Shown piece after piece: positions 1-11,446 of a DNA stretch of 64,000 nucleotides. Position 1 is the stretch's first letter, and each line of letters begins with the position of its first letter. Origin of the DNA: Alligator mississippiensis (Eukaryota > Chordata > Crocodylia > Alligatoridae); NCBI RefSeq assembly GCF_030867095.1, contig NC_081828.1, positions 210,062,978 to 210,126,977 of the forward strand. The letters run 5' to 3'. The notes beneath the pieces were generated by a model. That model saw only the letters and a program-made list of their open reading frames with translations. It was not told where the DNA came from and searched no databases. The translations under genes and the position numbers were made by a program.

Positions 1-142
1 GCGGACCCATTTGGAAACTTTGAATGGAGGTGCAGACCCCTTTGAATTATAAGTGTGGGTATTCACATACTTTTGATTGATTGTAGTCATCTTTTGCGGA
101 CTCCTTTGACATAGTCGGTGGACCCCCAGTTGAAAACCACTA
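1..142. mobile_element. hAT-like non-autonomous element, cut by window start
   Basis: The right edge (about 125-142) reads, on the opposite strand, as TAGTGGTTTTCAACTGG. This matches the CAGTGGTTCTCAACC-type terminal repeat of the complete hAT elements near 54.8 and 56.5 kb in this window. The inner part repeats variants of 'GGACCC', as is usual in this group. The other end lies outside the window, so a target duplication cannot be checked. Confidence 0.55.
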
Positions 143-1610
143 ATGTCGGGTTATTCACCGCCAAGTTCCTGTCTAGGAAGAGATGTATTGATCCCCTCTC
201 CTCCCATGCATTCAGAGCAAGGATCGGGAGGAAAAGAACGTAATTACCCTTTCATCTTGAGGCTGTAAGGTTAACCGTTTCCTCAAGCAGGAAGAGCAGA
301 TATGTGATACTGAGTAACGCATTGCAGAGTTTTAGATCAGATATGAAAGCCACATGGGGAACTCAACTTCAAGTGCTGTGGTGGAGGAATACTGCCAGTG
401 GGAAGTGCCACAGGACCATGCTTTTTGAAGCTTAACACAAGGAGCGGGGAAAACCTCGCTCTGCTCCTGGGCTTCTGGCATTCGCTTGATTATTGGCAGC
501 AGGACCCAGGAGCTTTTCTAGTAGTAGCATCTCTAATGCAGCCTATTCTACTTTATCTGCTGGGACTAAGCAGGGCATTTCATTTTCTTCAGTGCTCACA
601 GAGAGCTCCGACTAGCATAGCTCAGACAGTACCCTGGAGTTACCCATTCTGGTACATCCGTTAGCTTTCCTAGGGTTTTATCCTGTGGCTATCACCTTAG
701 CATCTGGGTCCCTAGTTAGCATGTCTGTTATTATAAACTCAGTGTATCCTACACAGATTCCAGCCTTGGGTCTCTCTGCAGCTCCATTCAGCCATGAAGC
801 AGGTCTTCAGTAGAAAAAAGCTGTGTGCCTTTAAGTCGCATCCAGCCCAGGCCTCTGTGGGTGGAAGGGAGATACTGAGTTCCAGGCAGTAATTAAGCTG
901 GCGGGGAACTGTGTGGAGAGTTCCTTCCTCATATATACATGCAAACTCTTCCCTTTGAATTGACTCACTGCATAAACTTGGGACTAAAATGGAGCTTTAA
1001 TTCAACGTGCTGACTGAATGAGGCAGAGCAGCTTTTGTCTCCGGCAGACTCAAGTTATTGCTCACTGAGGCTAAGTACAGGAAGTCGAAGAGCCTGAGGC
1101 TGAATCAATTCAATCTTGACAGGTTAGTCCAAGCTGCATAGATTGAACCTATAAGCAAGTGAACAGACATTCACTTTTGATTCTGGAAATGCAGTCACAT
1201 GCCTGCAGTGGCTTCGGTCAGAAGCTGGGGTGAGGAGTGCTAGAGCACGCCTCTCTGCTCAGCTGGAGCAGACAATTTGGGCCAAGGCTAGCCTGCCCAC
1301 CCTGCGAGGAGGAGTGTGTGCAGGGGAGGTGCAAAGCATCCTGGGATGCTGAGGGACTGTGAGTTAACTTGAATCTGGTGGGAATCAGGGACAGAAGGCC
1401 AATACATTGATTTAACTTAAATCAGTTCAGTGTGATACTACATCCATCCAGGTTTATCTCCCACTGGTTTCAGCCATTTTGAAAACAGTTTATGTACACT
1501 GAACTTCTGTTGTGTTACGGATTTGAACCAGTTTCCAGTCACTTCTACCAGTTTATGGGTATTTTGCATCCCTAGCCTAAAGGACTGAAATTGCACTGAG
1601 TTCCCACTGG
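143..1610. other. No gene seen; single-copy-looking DNA
   Basis: Only short random frames are present. I saw no splice-like coding block, clear repeat family or simple repeat. Confidence 0.5.
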
Positions 1611-4460
1611 CTTCATAGGTTTCATAGGCATTAGGGCTGGAAGGGACCTCGGAAGATCATCGAGTCCAGCCCCCCGCCCAAAGGGCAGGACGTCAGCTGG
1701 GGTCATAGGATCCCAGCAAGATAAGCATCCAGTTTCATCTTGAAGGTGTTCAATGAAGGCGCTTGAACAACCTCCGGTGGCAGGCTGTTCCAGACCTTGG
1801 GGGCTCGGACAGTAAAGAAATTCTTCCTTATGTCCAGCCTGAAACGATCTTGTAGTAGTTTGTGACCATTCAACCTCATCATCCCTTGGGGCGCTCTGGT
1901 GAACAAACGTTCCCCTAGATACTGGTGGTCACCCCTGATAAACTTGTAGGTGGCCATCAGATCACCCCTGAGCCTGCGCTTTTCCAGGCTAAAGAGCCCC
2001 AGGGCTCTCAGCCTGTCATCGTAGGGTCTGCTTCCCTGACCTCTGATCATGCGCGTGGCTCTTCTCTGGACTCTCTCAAGCTTCTCCACATCCTTTTTGA
2101 ATTGTGGAGCCCAAAACTGGACGCAGTACTCCAGCTGCGGCCTCACTAAGGCCGAGTACAGGGGGAGAATGACGTCCCGGGATTTGCTTGAGAAGCACCT
2201 ATGGATGCAAGCCAGCGTTTTGGTCGCTTTACTAGCCGCAGCATCGCATTGCAGGCTCATGTTCATCTTGTGGTCAATGATGACCCCCAAGTCTCTTTCT
2301 TCCATAGCACTAACCAACATAGCACTGCCGAGCCTATAAGGATGCTGCGGGTTTTTTTCCCCAGGGTGGAGAACCTTGCATTTATCGGTGTTGAACACCA
2401 TCAGATTCTCATCCGCCCACTTGCTGAGCCTGTCCAGGTCAACCTGGATCATCCGCCTGTCTTCTGGTGTGGATGCTTTGCCCCAAAGTTTGGTGTCATC
2501 GGTGAACTTGGCCAGTCTGCTTCTGACTCCAGTGTCCACATCATTAATGAAGATGTTGAACAGTATGGGTCCAAGGACAGAGCCCTGGGGGACCCCACTG
2601 GTCACAGGACACCTCGATGAGTGACTTCCATCAATTACTACGCTCTGGGTCCGACCCCGGAGCCAATTTTCCAGCCAGTGGATCGTGGGGGACCCAAGGC
2701 TACAATTGGCCAGTTTCTCCAAGAGACGATCATGGGACACCAGATCAAAGGCTTTTTTGAAGTCAAGATATATGACATCAATCTCATCTCCCTTGTCCAG
2801 GTGATAGGTCACCTGGTCGTAGAAGGAAATGAGATTGGTCAAGCAAGACCTACCCGCAACAAACCCGTGCTGGCTATCCCTTAAGATGTTGGCGTCGGCC
2901 AGTCCATTAAGGATGGCCTCCTTAATAAACTTTTCTAAGATCTTCCCCGGGATAAAAGTCAGGCTGATGGGCCTATAGTTAGCCGGATCCACTTTCCTCC
3001 CTTTCTTGAAGATAGGCACCACGTTGGCCTTCTTCCAGTCTTCAGGCACTACACCAGAGCGCCAAGAGTTTTCAAAGATCCGCGCTAGAGGCTGGGCTAT
3101 GATGCTCGCCAGCTCCTTGAGTACCCTGGGGTGAAGATTGTCAGGGCCGGCTGACTTGAAGGTATCCAGCTTCTCAAGATGTTCCTTCACAAAGTCAGCA
3201 TTAATGGAGGGCAGGGGATCACCCTCACTTCCCGGCCCCGTAGCGGGCACGGGTGTCCCATGGGGCTGATGAAAGACCGACGCAAAGTACCTATTTAATA
3301 GGTTGGCTTTTTCCTGGGCATCAGTTGTCAGTTGCCCCATCTGGTTCAGCAGGGGTCCAACGTTGCCCCTGCTTTTCCTCCGGCTCCCCACATATCTGAA
3401 AAAGGACTTTTTATTGTCCTTGATGCTCAAAGCTAGTTGGAGTTCAGTTGCAGCCTTGGCTTTCCTGGTATGCTCCCTGCAGGACTGGACCAGTGCAGAA
3501 TAATCCTCCTTGGAGGTGACTCCCATCCTCCATCCTTTGTAGGCCTTTCTTTTTAGCCTCAGGAGGTCTGCTAGGTCCCTGGAGAGCCAGGGGGGCTGCT
3601 GTGCCCTCTTGCTGCCTTTCCTCCGAGATGGAATAGACTTAGTTTGTGCATTGAGGATCGCTCCCTTGAGGAGCAACCACTCTTCTTGAACTCCCCTCTC
3701 CCTGTGGTCACAGTCCCTTAGGGCCTCACTGACAAGCCTCCTGAGCTTGTCAAAGTCGGCTTTCCTGAAGTCAAGGACTTGCGTGTTGCTGACTGACTTG
3801 CCAGCTTTTCGGCGGATGGTGAAGGTGATCAGCTCGTGGTCGCTGTCACCCAGCTTCCCATCGATCGCTAGGTCGCCGACTAGGTCCTCCCCAGTAGCCA
3901 GCACCAGGTCGAGCAGCGCTTTGCCTCTCATTGGCCCATAGACTTCTTGAGTCAGGTAGAGGTCATCTACGCATGAGAGGAAGCTCTGCGACCGCTCAGA
4001 CTTTGCTGAGCGATCCTCCCACGAGATGTCTGGGTAATTGAAGTCACCCATGACAACCATGGTCCTGGAGCAAGCTGCCTCAGCCAGTTCCTGGGCAAAC
4101 TCCTGGTCTAGCTCAGGACTTTGGGTGGGAGGTCTGTAATAGACTCCCACCATTGTGTCCCCTGTGCCGTGTTCCCCATGGATTTTAACCCAGAGGGTCT
4201 CCAGCCATCCACCCTGGTCGCCAATATTGGCTTGCAGGGACGCGTAGCTTTCCTTAACATAGAGAGCTACACCCCTGCCCCTTTTCTCTACACGATCCCT
4301 CCTGTACAGGGTATAGCCATCTATCCCCGTGGTCCAGTCATGGGTGGAGTCCCACCAGGTCTCCGTGATCCCTATGACATCGTAATTGTTTGCACTGAGC
4401 AGGAGGATGAGCTCCTCCTGCTTATTCCCCAAGCTTATTCCCCAAGCTTTTTGGAGCTCA
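1611..4460 (-). mobile_element. CR1 LINE, nearly full ORF2, minus strand
   Basis: The 3' end lies at low coordinates, where the plus strand shows an imperfect 8-mer repeat (TTCATAGG twice) followed by a GGGCTGGAAGGGACCTC block. Together these are the CR1 3' hallmark. The body encodes an apurinic-type endonuclease and a reverse transcriptase in one open frame. The 5' end is probably truncated near 4450, inside the start of the endonuclease, because the expected N-terminal Asn motif of the endonuclease is not visible. CR1 elements usually integrate without a clear target duplication, and I see none here. Among the CR1 copies in this window it is the only one without frame damage, so it is probably the youngest. 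Confidence 0.93.
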
Positions 4461-4537
4461 TTTTGTTTTCCTGTAAGAATGAATGAATGATTGAATATGT
4501 CCAGCAGAGGGGGAGAACCTAAGGCTGGGATTTTCAA
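1703..4537 (-). CDS. CR1 ORF2: endonuclease-reverse transcriptase (944 aa, open)
   Basis: The protein nicks target DNA and copies CR1 RNA by target-primed reverse transcription. Endonuclease marks are ETWW (Glu near residue 59), GDFN (164-167) and SDH (232-234). Reverse transcriptase marks are LDFKKAFD (box A Asp near 592), SGVPQGSVLGP (647-657) and the catalytic box at 678-681. That box reads FTDD instead of the FADD seen in the other long CR1 copy of this window. The two aspartates are kept, but the Ala to Thr change may affect activity. The C-terminus is the usual CR1 ending, LDAYLAGIL then stop. At 944 codons it is slightly short for CR1 ORF2: roughly the first 25 residues look like flanking or shifted sequence, and the N-terminal catalytic Asn motif of the endonuclease is missing. 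The listed ATG is simply the first in the frame, not a proven start. No ORF1 is present. I judge it a recently active lineage member, probably not autonomous now. Confidence 0.9.
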   Translation of the reverse strand: MKIPALGSPPLLDIFNHSFILTGKQNELQKAWGISLGNKQEELILLLSANNYDVIGITETWWDSTHDWTTGIDGYTLYRRDRVEKRGRGVALYVKESYASLQANIGDQGGWLETLWVKIHGEHGTGDTMVGVYYRPPTQSPELDQEFAQELAEAACSRTMVVMGDFNYPDISWEDRSAKSERSQSFLSCVDDLYLTQEVYGPMRGKALLDLVLATGEDLVGDLAIDGKLGDSDHELITFTIRRKAGKSVSNTQVLDFRKADFDKLRRLVSEALRDCDHRERGVQEEWLLLKGAILNAQTKSIPSRRKGSKRAQQPPWLSRDLADLLRLKRKAYKGWRMGVTSKEDYSALVQSCREHTRKAKAATELQLALSIKDNKKSFFRYVGSRRKSRGNVGPLLNQMGQLTTDAQEKANLLNRYFASVFHQPHGTPVPATGPGSEGDPLPSINADFVKEHLEKLDTFKSAGPDNLHPRVLKELASIIAQPLARIFENSWRSGVVPEDWKKANVVPIFKKGRKVDPANYRPISLTFIPGKILEKFIKEAILNGLADANILRDSQHGFVAGRSCLTNLISFYDQVTYHLDKGDEIDVIYLDFKKAFDLVSHDRLLEKLANCSLGSPTIHWLENWLRGRTQSVVIDGSHSSRCPVTSGVPQGSVLGPILFNIFINDVDTGVRSRLAKFTDDTKLWGKASTPEDRRMIQVDLDRLSKWADENLMVFNTDKCKVLHPGEKNPQHPYRLGSAMLVSAMEERDLGVIIDHKMNMSLQCDAAASKATKTLACIHRCFSSKSRDVILPLYSALVRPQLEYCVQFWAPQFKKDVEKLERVQRRATRMIRGQGSRPYDDRLRALGLFSLEKRRLRGDLMATYKFIRGDHQYLGERLFTRAPQGMMRLNGHKLLQDRFRLDIRKNFFTVRAPKVWNSLPPEVVQAPSLNTFKMKLDAYLAGIL
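4421..4446. repeat. 13-bp tandem duplication at the CR1 5' end
   Basis: CTTATTCCCCAAG occurs twice in a row. Thirteen bases is not a multiple of three, so the duplication changes the reading phase of everything upstream of it in the CR1 frame. This fits the loss of a recognisable endonuclease N-terminus. Confidence 0.85.
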
Positions 4538-7500
4538 ACTTAAGGACTTAAAGGCATCTAAAACATGAACAGTTTTTCAAAAGCACTAAGCCCTCTGCAA
4601 TTCCCAGGGAAGTCAAGTCCCAAGGAGTGCTATTTTAGGTCATTTTTGACCATTTTGAATCCTTCTGTGCCATTTCCATAACCCCTGGGTTTTTATTTAC
4701 CTGTCAGGGGAAGAGGAAGAGAAGATGAAGACAACACTGCAATATCTCACCAAGACCTACATTGCTATCACAATCCAGACCTTGTTTAATCATATTAAAC
4801 TTCCTGTTTTCCCTTGGGTTGGTTCCAACGCTAGCACTGTGTAACCACTGTCGTAATTGCTGCAAAATCATAGTCCACCTTGACCAGAGAGGGAAAAAAC
4901 CCAGTAAGGGCTGTGTTTGCTGTTGAAATGATTCCTCTCCTCACCTCTTTCTTTTTGGGAGAATTCATGACCTGGGAACCTATCAACATAGGCATCTGTG
5001 CACCAAGCTACACCAGTGAAGTGTTGCAATGCCCCATGTACAAAAACGCTCATGTCTGCATGTCTGTTTCTACACTGGATGGGAATAGACTGATCTTGTA
5101 TAAGGGACTTTGATAGCAGGATTGCTGCATCCAGCCTCAGAAGCATGGGTTGTGTGGGTTCAACTATTTTGGTAGAAAAAGGTCTCTTAACTGGCAGGGA
5201 TATACTGATACAAAATCTGGGTGAATTCCAGGCCTGGTGAGTATCTTCTCTCCTCAGCCTTCTCCTAGTGTTGCAGCACCTCAGAATTACCCCCATTTTA
5301 CAGCAGACAAAGAGAGAATTGAGGGAATTGAGCCTGGCTGTCCTACTGTCCAGACATCCTACCCCATGGGTCCACCCTCTTCAAGTTCAATACATTCAGT
5401 GTGTGCATTAAACACTGAGTTCTCCATTCTCCTTTGCTATAGGCCATGGAGAAGATGTGGTTATAGACACTTGTGTGACAACCTGCTCTCATGGGGAACA
5501 GAGCATCCTGAATCCTTCAGATGACCTGGGAGGGCTGATTCAACCCTATGAGTCTATGGAAATTATACAGACTGATCTACAGTCAATTATCCATCTCGTC
5601 TAATGTCAGATATCAGTTTCCAAATCTATGAGCCACTGCCTGGTTTTCTCTCTCAATGTGCCGATTCCATCAACCCTGTCTGGGCATTTATAGAGATTTC
5701 AGCTTTCAGCTAGGTGCCATGCTGTTTGCTGGACACCACATTCACACGGGGGGCTAGCCAAGATGTTCCTCTTGTGAAGTGTTGTTTTGAAGTGTCTGTA
5801 TCCAGATCTCCGTCTGTTCAGATTGGCCCATGCTTCTTTGTCAACATTATACTCAATAGGGGACTTATTTAGTGATGGTATAAAATGTTGTAGGAATGAC
5901 CTTTTCCAGTGATTGACCCAGTCTGTTGCTGCCCAGTCTCCTCCAGAAGCTTGTGGGCTTTGTGTACAAACAATTTATGACTTTTAAGCCTCTTAAGCCT
6001 CCATCTGTTCAGATGTCTTCAGTTTGCAGTTGATGAAGCTTGCCTCTATTGCCAGTAATGATGTTAGAGTCTGGCTTCTTATACTGCTTGGTCTAAGGCC
6101 CAAGAGTACAGGGGGTACATCAGTGTGCATTTACATTTCTGTTAAATCAATTATACTGATACACAGGCAGATTTAACCTCTAGGATTGAAACTTCACCCG
6201 GATACATAGGGCGCCTCACTGCCAGGTGTGCCAGATCAACACCAGCCCAGCCGCTCCAGGGAAAGGTCAGGCCCAGAAGCAGGAAGATGTGAAGGGACTC
6301 AGGGCCGGCTGTGTGGCTGGGCTACCTAGATTGAATGCCCTCTAAAGCAGCCCTCTAATGACCCTGGCCATTGTACTTATGCTGGGACCACTGCTGTAAC
6401 CTTATGGGTAACCCAGGCCACTTTGACCAGAGATCCCATGAGTATTTTTGGAAAGAAGTGGGGAGATATGAGGAAAAACCAAAGGTGCTGAAGGACAAGG
6501 GAATCGGGGAAACCTAAGTGCTTTCTACACAAGGGTGTACATCCTTTCTACATCCTTTCGTACAGGGTGAGTCACCTCTGGTCTTGCTGGAAGACTTTGG
6601 GGCTCACTGGGTGGGAGAGAAGGGAAGCAGGAGCACATCCCCAGGTCCCTGCTGAAGTGAGGGACTCTGGCACAAGAATACCACTATCCCCTCCCCTCCT
6701 GCCTTTCCCCACAGTATCCAGTCTGGGCTTGCAAATGGAAAGTCTGATAAGATTATTGCATTCAGAGCAAATCAAAGAAAGCTTACCCACCACACTTGGT
6801 CCTCAGCCCAGGTTCTCTGCTCCTCAAAGCCTGCTGACCCTGCCTCTCTCCTGTTCTCATTTCTCCTCTCCCCCCACCTACATCTCCTATAGGTTTTCCA
6901 CCACAAAGTGTAAGACTATGAATAGCTTTGGGTGGCTTCCTAATTCCAGAACCACTTACCCAATTCATTTCCGTTTTTGCAGGACAGTCCTTCCTTAGCC
7001 CTCCGCCGAACCTACCAGTCTGGGGGGGCAAGAAGATTTTCTCAGTGAACTACAGTCAGGTGGACAAGACCAAAAAATCAGACTCATAATTAAAATATAG
7101 TTGGACCTTCAAGCGTCAGGTTTACAGAGGCTTAATTGGAATATGCAGCAAGCGTGGGGAATAGCAGCTGTTGAATTAAACAGTTCAGGAATGATATCAG
7201 CACCTTTGACCTGATGTAAGGAACTTGGCAGGGATGGGTGCACTAGTAAGATGATGTTCTCGTGACAAACTGACTAAATTGTTTAAGGGTTTTTATTTTT
7301 CTGCCCTTAAACATAAGAGGGCAGATTCTGCTCTCAGCTCCAGTGAAGTAAGCCAAGGTTGGCTCCATTGGAATGGGTGGACCGCTTCTGGATTTAGCCC
7401 CAGTCTCTGAGCGGGGTACCTGGTCCAATATGACATTTTCAGGAGGGCGGGATGGCTTGATACTCCCTGACTAGATTCAAAGCAGTTTGAATCTAACCAG

Positions 7501-8189
7501 GTGAGGAAAGACTGACACCCCGTTGGGTCATCTTGGAGCAATTCTAGAAGATAAGTTATTGCTAAATCTCCTCAAGCTCGGCAGGGAGGATTCACAGAGG
7601 CATCATTAGACAAGTTCAAACCAGCTCCTTCCTCCCCTATCCCATCATCACCCTGTGGCCAATACAGACAATGGGCACTTCTCCAAAATGCAGGCATTTC
7701 CTGGAATGGAAACTCATTATTAACTCAACCACCACCCAGGCTGGGAAATAAGCTTGGGTCAATCTCCCTTCTTTTTCCACTGTAAATGGCAACGGAGGCT
7801 GGAGATGATCCTATTGAGAGCCTAGCTTAGCCTGCATACAAACCTCTGGAAGCAACATTTTATCCATAGGGGATGTCAGGCAATAGAGGCAGCAGGGCCC
7901 TTTCCCCGAAGTCTCCCCCTTCCTGGAATGCAATTTGCTGCTCAGTTTATCTCCGCATTTTCTAAGGACCTGCAGCTGACACCCTCATGCCAGTGAATAT
8001 CTTACTCTGCAAAAAATCCCCAATGCTCTGCTAGGTAACTACTGAATGCCAGCAGAGGTGGGCAAGAGGCTGTAATCTCCAGTTCAAGCCAAGACGTGAC
8101 AGCCAGGCTATTTGAGTTTCCCATTCAGTGGAGGCAGTGATGTCCGGTGGTTGGAACCAGAACCACCGCCTCTAGAAGCCAGAATAAAT
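4538..8189. other. No gene seen; old repeat traces
   Basis: This is non-coding DNA of ordinary composition. Around 7318-7415 there is a short dispersed repeat with a dyad of the type 'ATTCTGCTCTCA...CTCCATTGGAATGG...GGATTTAGCCC', related to those at 12025 and 58180. The frames at 4868-5296 and 6567-6998 show no domain or codon pattern that convinces me. Confidence 0.5.
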
Positions 8190-8960
8190 AAAATCACAGA
8201 AAATGCGGGTTGGAAGGGGAGGTCACATCTAGTCCAACCCCCTGCTCAGAGCAGGACCAGCCCCAACTAGATCATCCCAGCCAAGGCTTTGTCTAGCCGG
8301 GTCTTAAAAACCTCCAGAATGGAGGCTCTGCAGTGTCTCTGGGCAGCCTGTTCCTGTGCTTTACTACCCTTCTAGGGAGAGAGCTTTTCCTCACATCTAA
8401 CCTAAATTGCAACTTGAGACTATTTATTGCTCCTTGTCCTGTTTTCTGCCGCCCCTGAGAACAGTCCAGCTTCATCCTATGTGGAGCCCCGCTTCCGGTA
8501 GTTGAAGGCTGCTATTAAATCCCCCCTCAGACTTCTCTTCTCCAGACCACATAATCCCAGTTCCCTCAGCCTCTCCTTAGAAGTCATGTTCCCCAGCCCC
8601 CTAAACGTTTTCATTGCCCTCCACTGGACTATCTCCAATTTCTCCATATCCTTTCTGCAGTGGGGGCCCCAAAACTGGGCACAGGACTCCAGATGTGGCC
8701 TCACCAGTGCTGAAGAGAGGGGAATAATCACTTCCCTCAATCTGCTGGCAATGCTCCTACCAGTGCAGCCCAGGATGCCATTAGTCTTCTAGGCAACAAG
8801 GCCACACTGCTGGTTCATATTCAGCTTATTGTCCATTGTCACCCCAGGTCCTTTTCTGCAGAGCTGCTGCTTAGCCAGTTGCTCCTCAGCTTGCACCGGT
8901 GCATGGGGTTGTTCTGTCCTAAGTGCAGGACTTTGCACGTGTCCTTACTGAACCTCATGG
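8190..8960 (-). mobile_element. CR1 3' fragment, degenerate
   Basis: The plus strand starts with a CR1 3' motif (GGGTTGGAAGGGGAGGTCAC, then AGTCCAACCCCCTGCTCAGA). Minus-strand pieces encode the CR1 C-terminal thumb region in at least three broken frames. Visible blocks include [15 protein letters not shown] (within 8477-8740), [11 protein letters not shown] and FRLDVRKSS. It is 5'-truncated and frameshifted, and belongs to a different subfamily from the 1.6 kb copy, judging by its different 3' end. Confidence 0.88.
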
Positions 8961-9809
8961 GTGCATCCAGATGGGTGCAGACATGCGTTTCCCTGGGGAT
9001 AGATAGCAGTGGCATGTAGTTGTTCCTGGTGGGGTTGAAGAGGCTGGAGCCAGCACCTGGGCTGGCACCAGCAGCCTTACCTGGGATCCTGGGGGTCTCT
9101 TGGGGCTCCAGTGCTGGTGATCCAGCAGCAGGGAGCCTGGCTGGCAGCCAGAGCATGGCTCTACCCATCCAGGCTCTGGTTTGTGGTGGTGCACACTGCT
9201 GCCACATGTGCTGTTTTGTGTTTTTTCACACCAGGACCTTCCAGTGTCAAAAAACCCCAATGGAGATTACTGTCTCTGGCCACCCAGGTATGGTGCTGTG
9301 AGAGGCTCAGGCAGGAGTGACTCAGTGCTAGATATCATCAACTGTTGTTCTGGGGTTTTTTTCGGTGGTTTACATCCAATACAGTCAGGGCCACTAAGTC
9401 GGTGAGCGGACAAGTGAACATGTGCATGTCTGTGTAAGTTAGTTATTCTGCATCTCTCATTTTATGGAATCAAACAATGCCACATTATATACAGAAGCTT
9501 TTCAAACTATCAGTCAATCCTATTAACATATTCCTATTAAACAGAAGTGATTGTGTAGCAGAAAGCCCCCTTTTCCTCTTGCCTGCATTTGCTCTCCCCT
9601 CTTTGGATATGTTTCTCTTTTTCTACCTTTTCTTCCTTCCTCTCTCTTTCACTTTAAGATAAGGAATTGTATTTTAAAATTTGTATGTGTGCATTTTGTA
9701 TCTCCCCTTGTAGTTTGGTATTTTTATCTATTTGTGTGCCATGGCATTTGTAGCTTATATTTTATACTCCTCACCTTTCAACTTTCAACTAAATGTGTTT
9801 TAGTAAGTT
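8961..9809. other. No gene seen
   Basis: GC-rich sequence follows the CR1 fragment up to about 9300, then AT-rich sequence with pyrimidine runs (9590-9660). It holds only short frames, and I recognise no repeat. Confidence 0.45.
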
Positions 9810-10575
9810 ATACATTGTAACATTGTTAACAAAGGCAGGAATCAAACTGCCCTTCTCTGTGTCAGGCTGGCCTCTGAAAGAGTGAGTGAATCAGTGATTG
9901 AATGTGTAACATGGAAGCAGGCAGCAATTATCACCTGGAAGCTGAACTCAATAGAAGACAGTGTAACAACCGGGAAATCTCTATACCTCACTGATCAAGG
10001 GCTAGAAGCCCTGGCCTGACTTAATCAACACCAGAGACCAACTTTTGGGCTGAATATCTCCAGATCGACCACTCCCAGAGCCCTATTCTAAATTCATCAA
10101 CGGACTCCCAAACCTGCACGTACATGCGGACAACCCCTGGGGCTGACAGATGCTGTCCAGTAGCCACCGAGGGGGGGGAAGTCCCACGAGGGTCAATGAC
10201 CCCTGGATTGGGCAAACCAGAAAACTGGGGAGTCACCAAAGTCTGCCAAGGACAGATAAAAGGCAGTGAAAAGTGACCCTCAGTGGCGCCCTCTTGATCT
10301 CCAACTCGACCAGACCTGTCCAGCCAGAAGGACCAGCCGGCGACCCCCTTCTGGAAGATAACACCACGCTGAAAGAAGCCTCAACGACAGACTTCAGCGC
10401 TTGTAGGATAGGTATACCTGACTCTGTAGCCTGCTACTGTGTGTGTGTGTATGTGTGTGCATGTGTGCATGTGTGTGTGTGGACCAGCCCCAAGGTTTAT
10501 GATTACAGTGTTTCAATCTGCCTAATAAACTAGAATTTTAAGGATCCCGAGTTGGACATTTGTAACTGTTCAACA
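9810..10575 (+). mobile_element. Probable solo retroviral LTR
   Basis: A U3-R-U5 order can be read. The segment opens near TGTAACATTGTTAACA, has a TATA-like GATAAAAGGC at about 10255, a polyadenylation signal AATAAA at about 10522, and closes near CTGTTCAACA at about 10573. The distance from TATA to polyA signal (about 270 bp) is normal for an LTR. A (TG)n tract sits before the signal. No primer-binding site or viral gene follows, so I read it as a solo LTR. I could not settle a target duplication, so the edges are approximate. Confidence 0.5.
10438..10482. repeat. (TG)n microsatellite, interrupted
   Basis: TG dinucleotides broken by TATG and CATG, within the probable R region of the LTR-like segment. 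Confidence 0.9.
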
Positions 10576-11321
10576 ATTGTTCTACCTCGTATTTAGTTTA
10601 GACTGTGCCTGCTTCTTTCCCAGACCTAATTAAGAGAGCTAGTCTAAGATCTCTCCCAGCTATATAAGGTCCAACAAAACAAACCATCATAAACATTTTG
10701 CTTTTTTGTATTTTTGCTAGACCATCACAGCCACAACACCGCTACACAACATTCACACAGTCTGCAGGAATCACTTCAGCCATTTTGATGCAGCACTGAC
10801 TAATGGGACCAATAGGTTAGCAAACTTTCTGTAGAGGTCCTGTTCAAGCATTGATCCAGCTTAAGCTTGTACGATGCTCATAACTCATGGTCCCAGGGCT
10901 GTGTTCCTACTCTCTATCGGGTCATGGAAGTGCAGGCTGCAGCCAAGACTATGCCTACTTGAGCTCCAAGCTTCCAGTTAGTCACCACAGAGCTAAGGCA
11001 TTGTAGAGACAGCCCAAAGCAAGCACAAGGGGATACTTCAGTAGGAGAGTCAGACAATACATGAACATACATGAACTTTGTAGACATCTCTGGCTACTCT
11101 ATGCCAAGCTAGCAAGACCCTCTTCATTGCCCACCTGCTAGTAGTTATGTCCTGCTGGGGAGGTGGGAAAGCTCACTTTCTCCATTGAGGCCACTAACCT
11201 CTAAAGCCAACACACCTGCAAGATGAAAGCTTGCCCCAGCCCTCACTTCTCAGGGCAGTGATAAAGCCCCAGATAAAAAACAGTGGAGACAAAGCAAAGC
11301 TCTTGGTGCATCTGAAGGGGC
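10576..11321. other. No gene seen
   Basis: Non-coding DNA between the LTR-like segment and the repeat cluster. A TATATAAGG string at about 10661 has no supporting promoter context. Confidence 0.45.
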
Positions 11322-11436
11322 GAGGACAAGCAGAAATACATACTCTAGATCTCTTGGCTCAGAGATGATACCTATTGCAAAAAAAAATTTTCTTTGCAAG
11401 CTGTTGGGTGCACATGCCCTTCTTTAGGCTGAGGAC
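11322..11436 (+). repeat. Dispersed repeat T, copy 1
   Basis: This is one of about seven window copies of a family that ends in a CAAGCTTTCGGG...CTTCTTCAGGCTGAGG block. Here it reads TTTGCAAGCTGTTGGG...CTTCTTTAGGCTGAGG, preceded by CTCAGAGATGATACC as in the 19.1 and 35.1 kb copies. Class unknown. Confidence 0.6.
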
Positions 11437-11446
11437 AAATCCAAGA

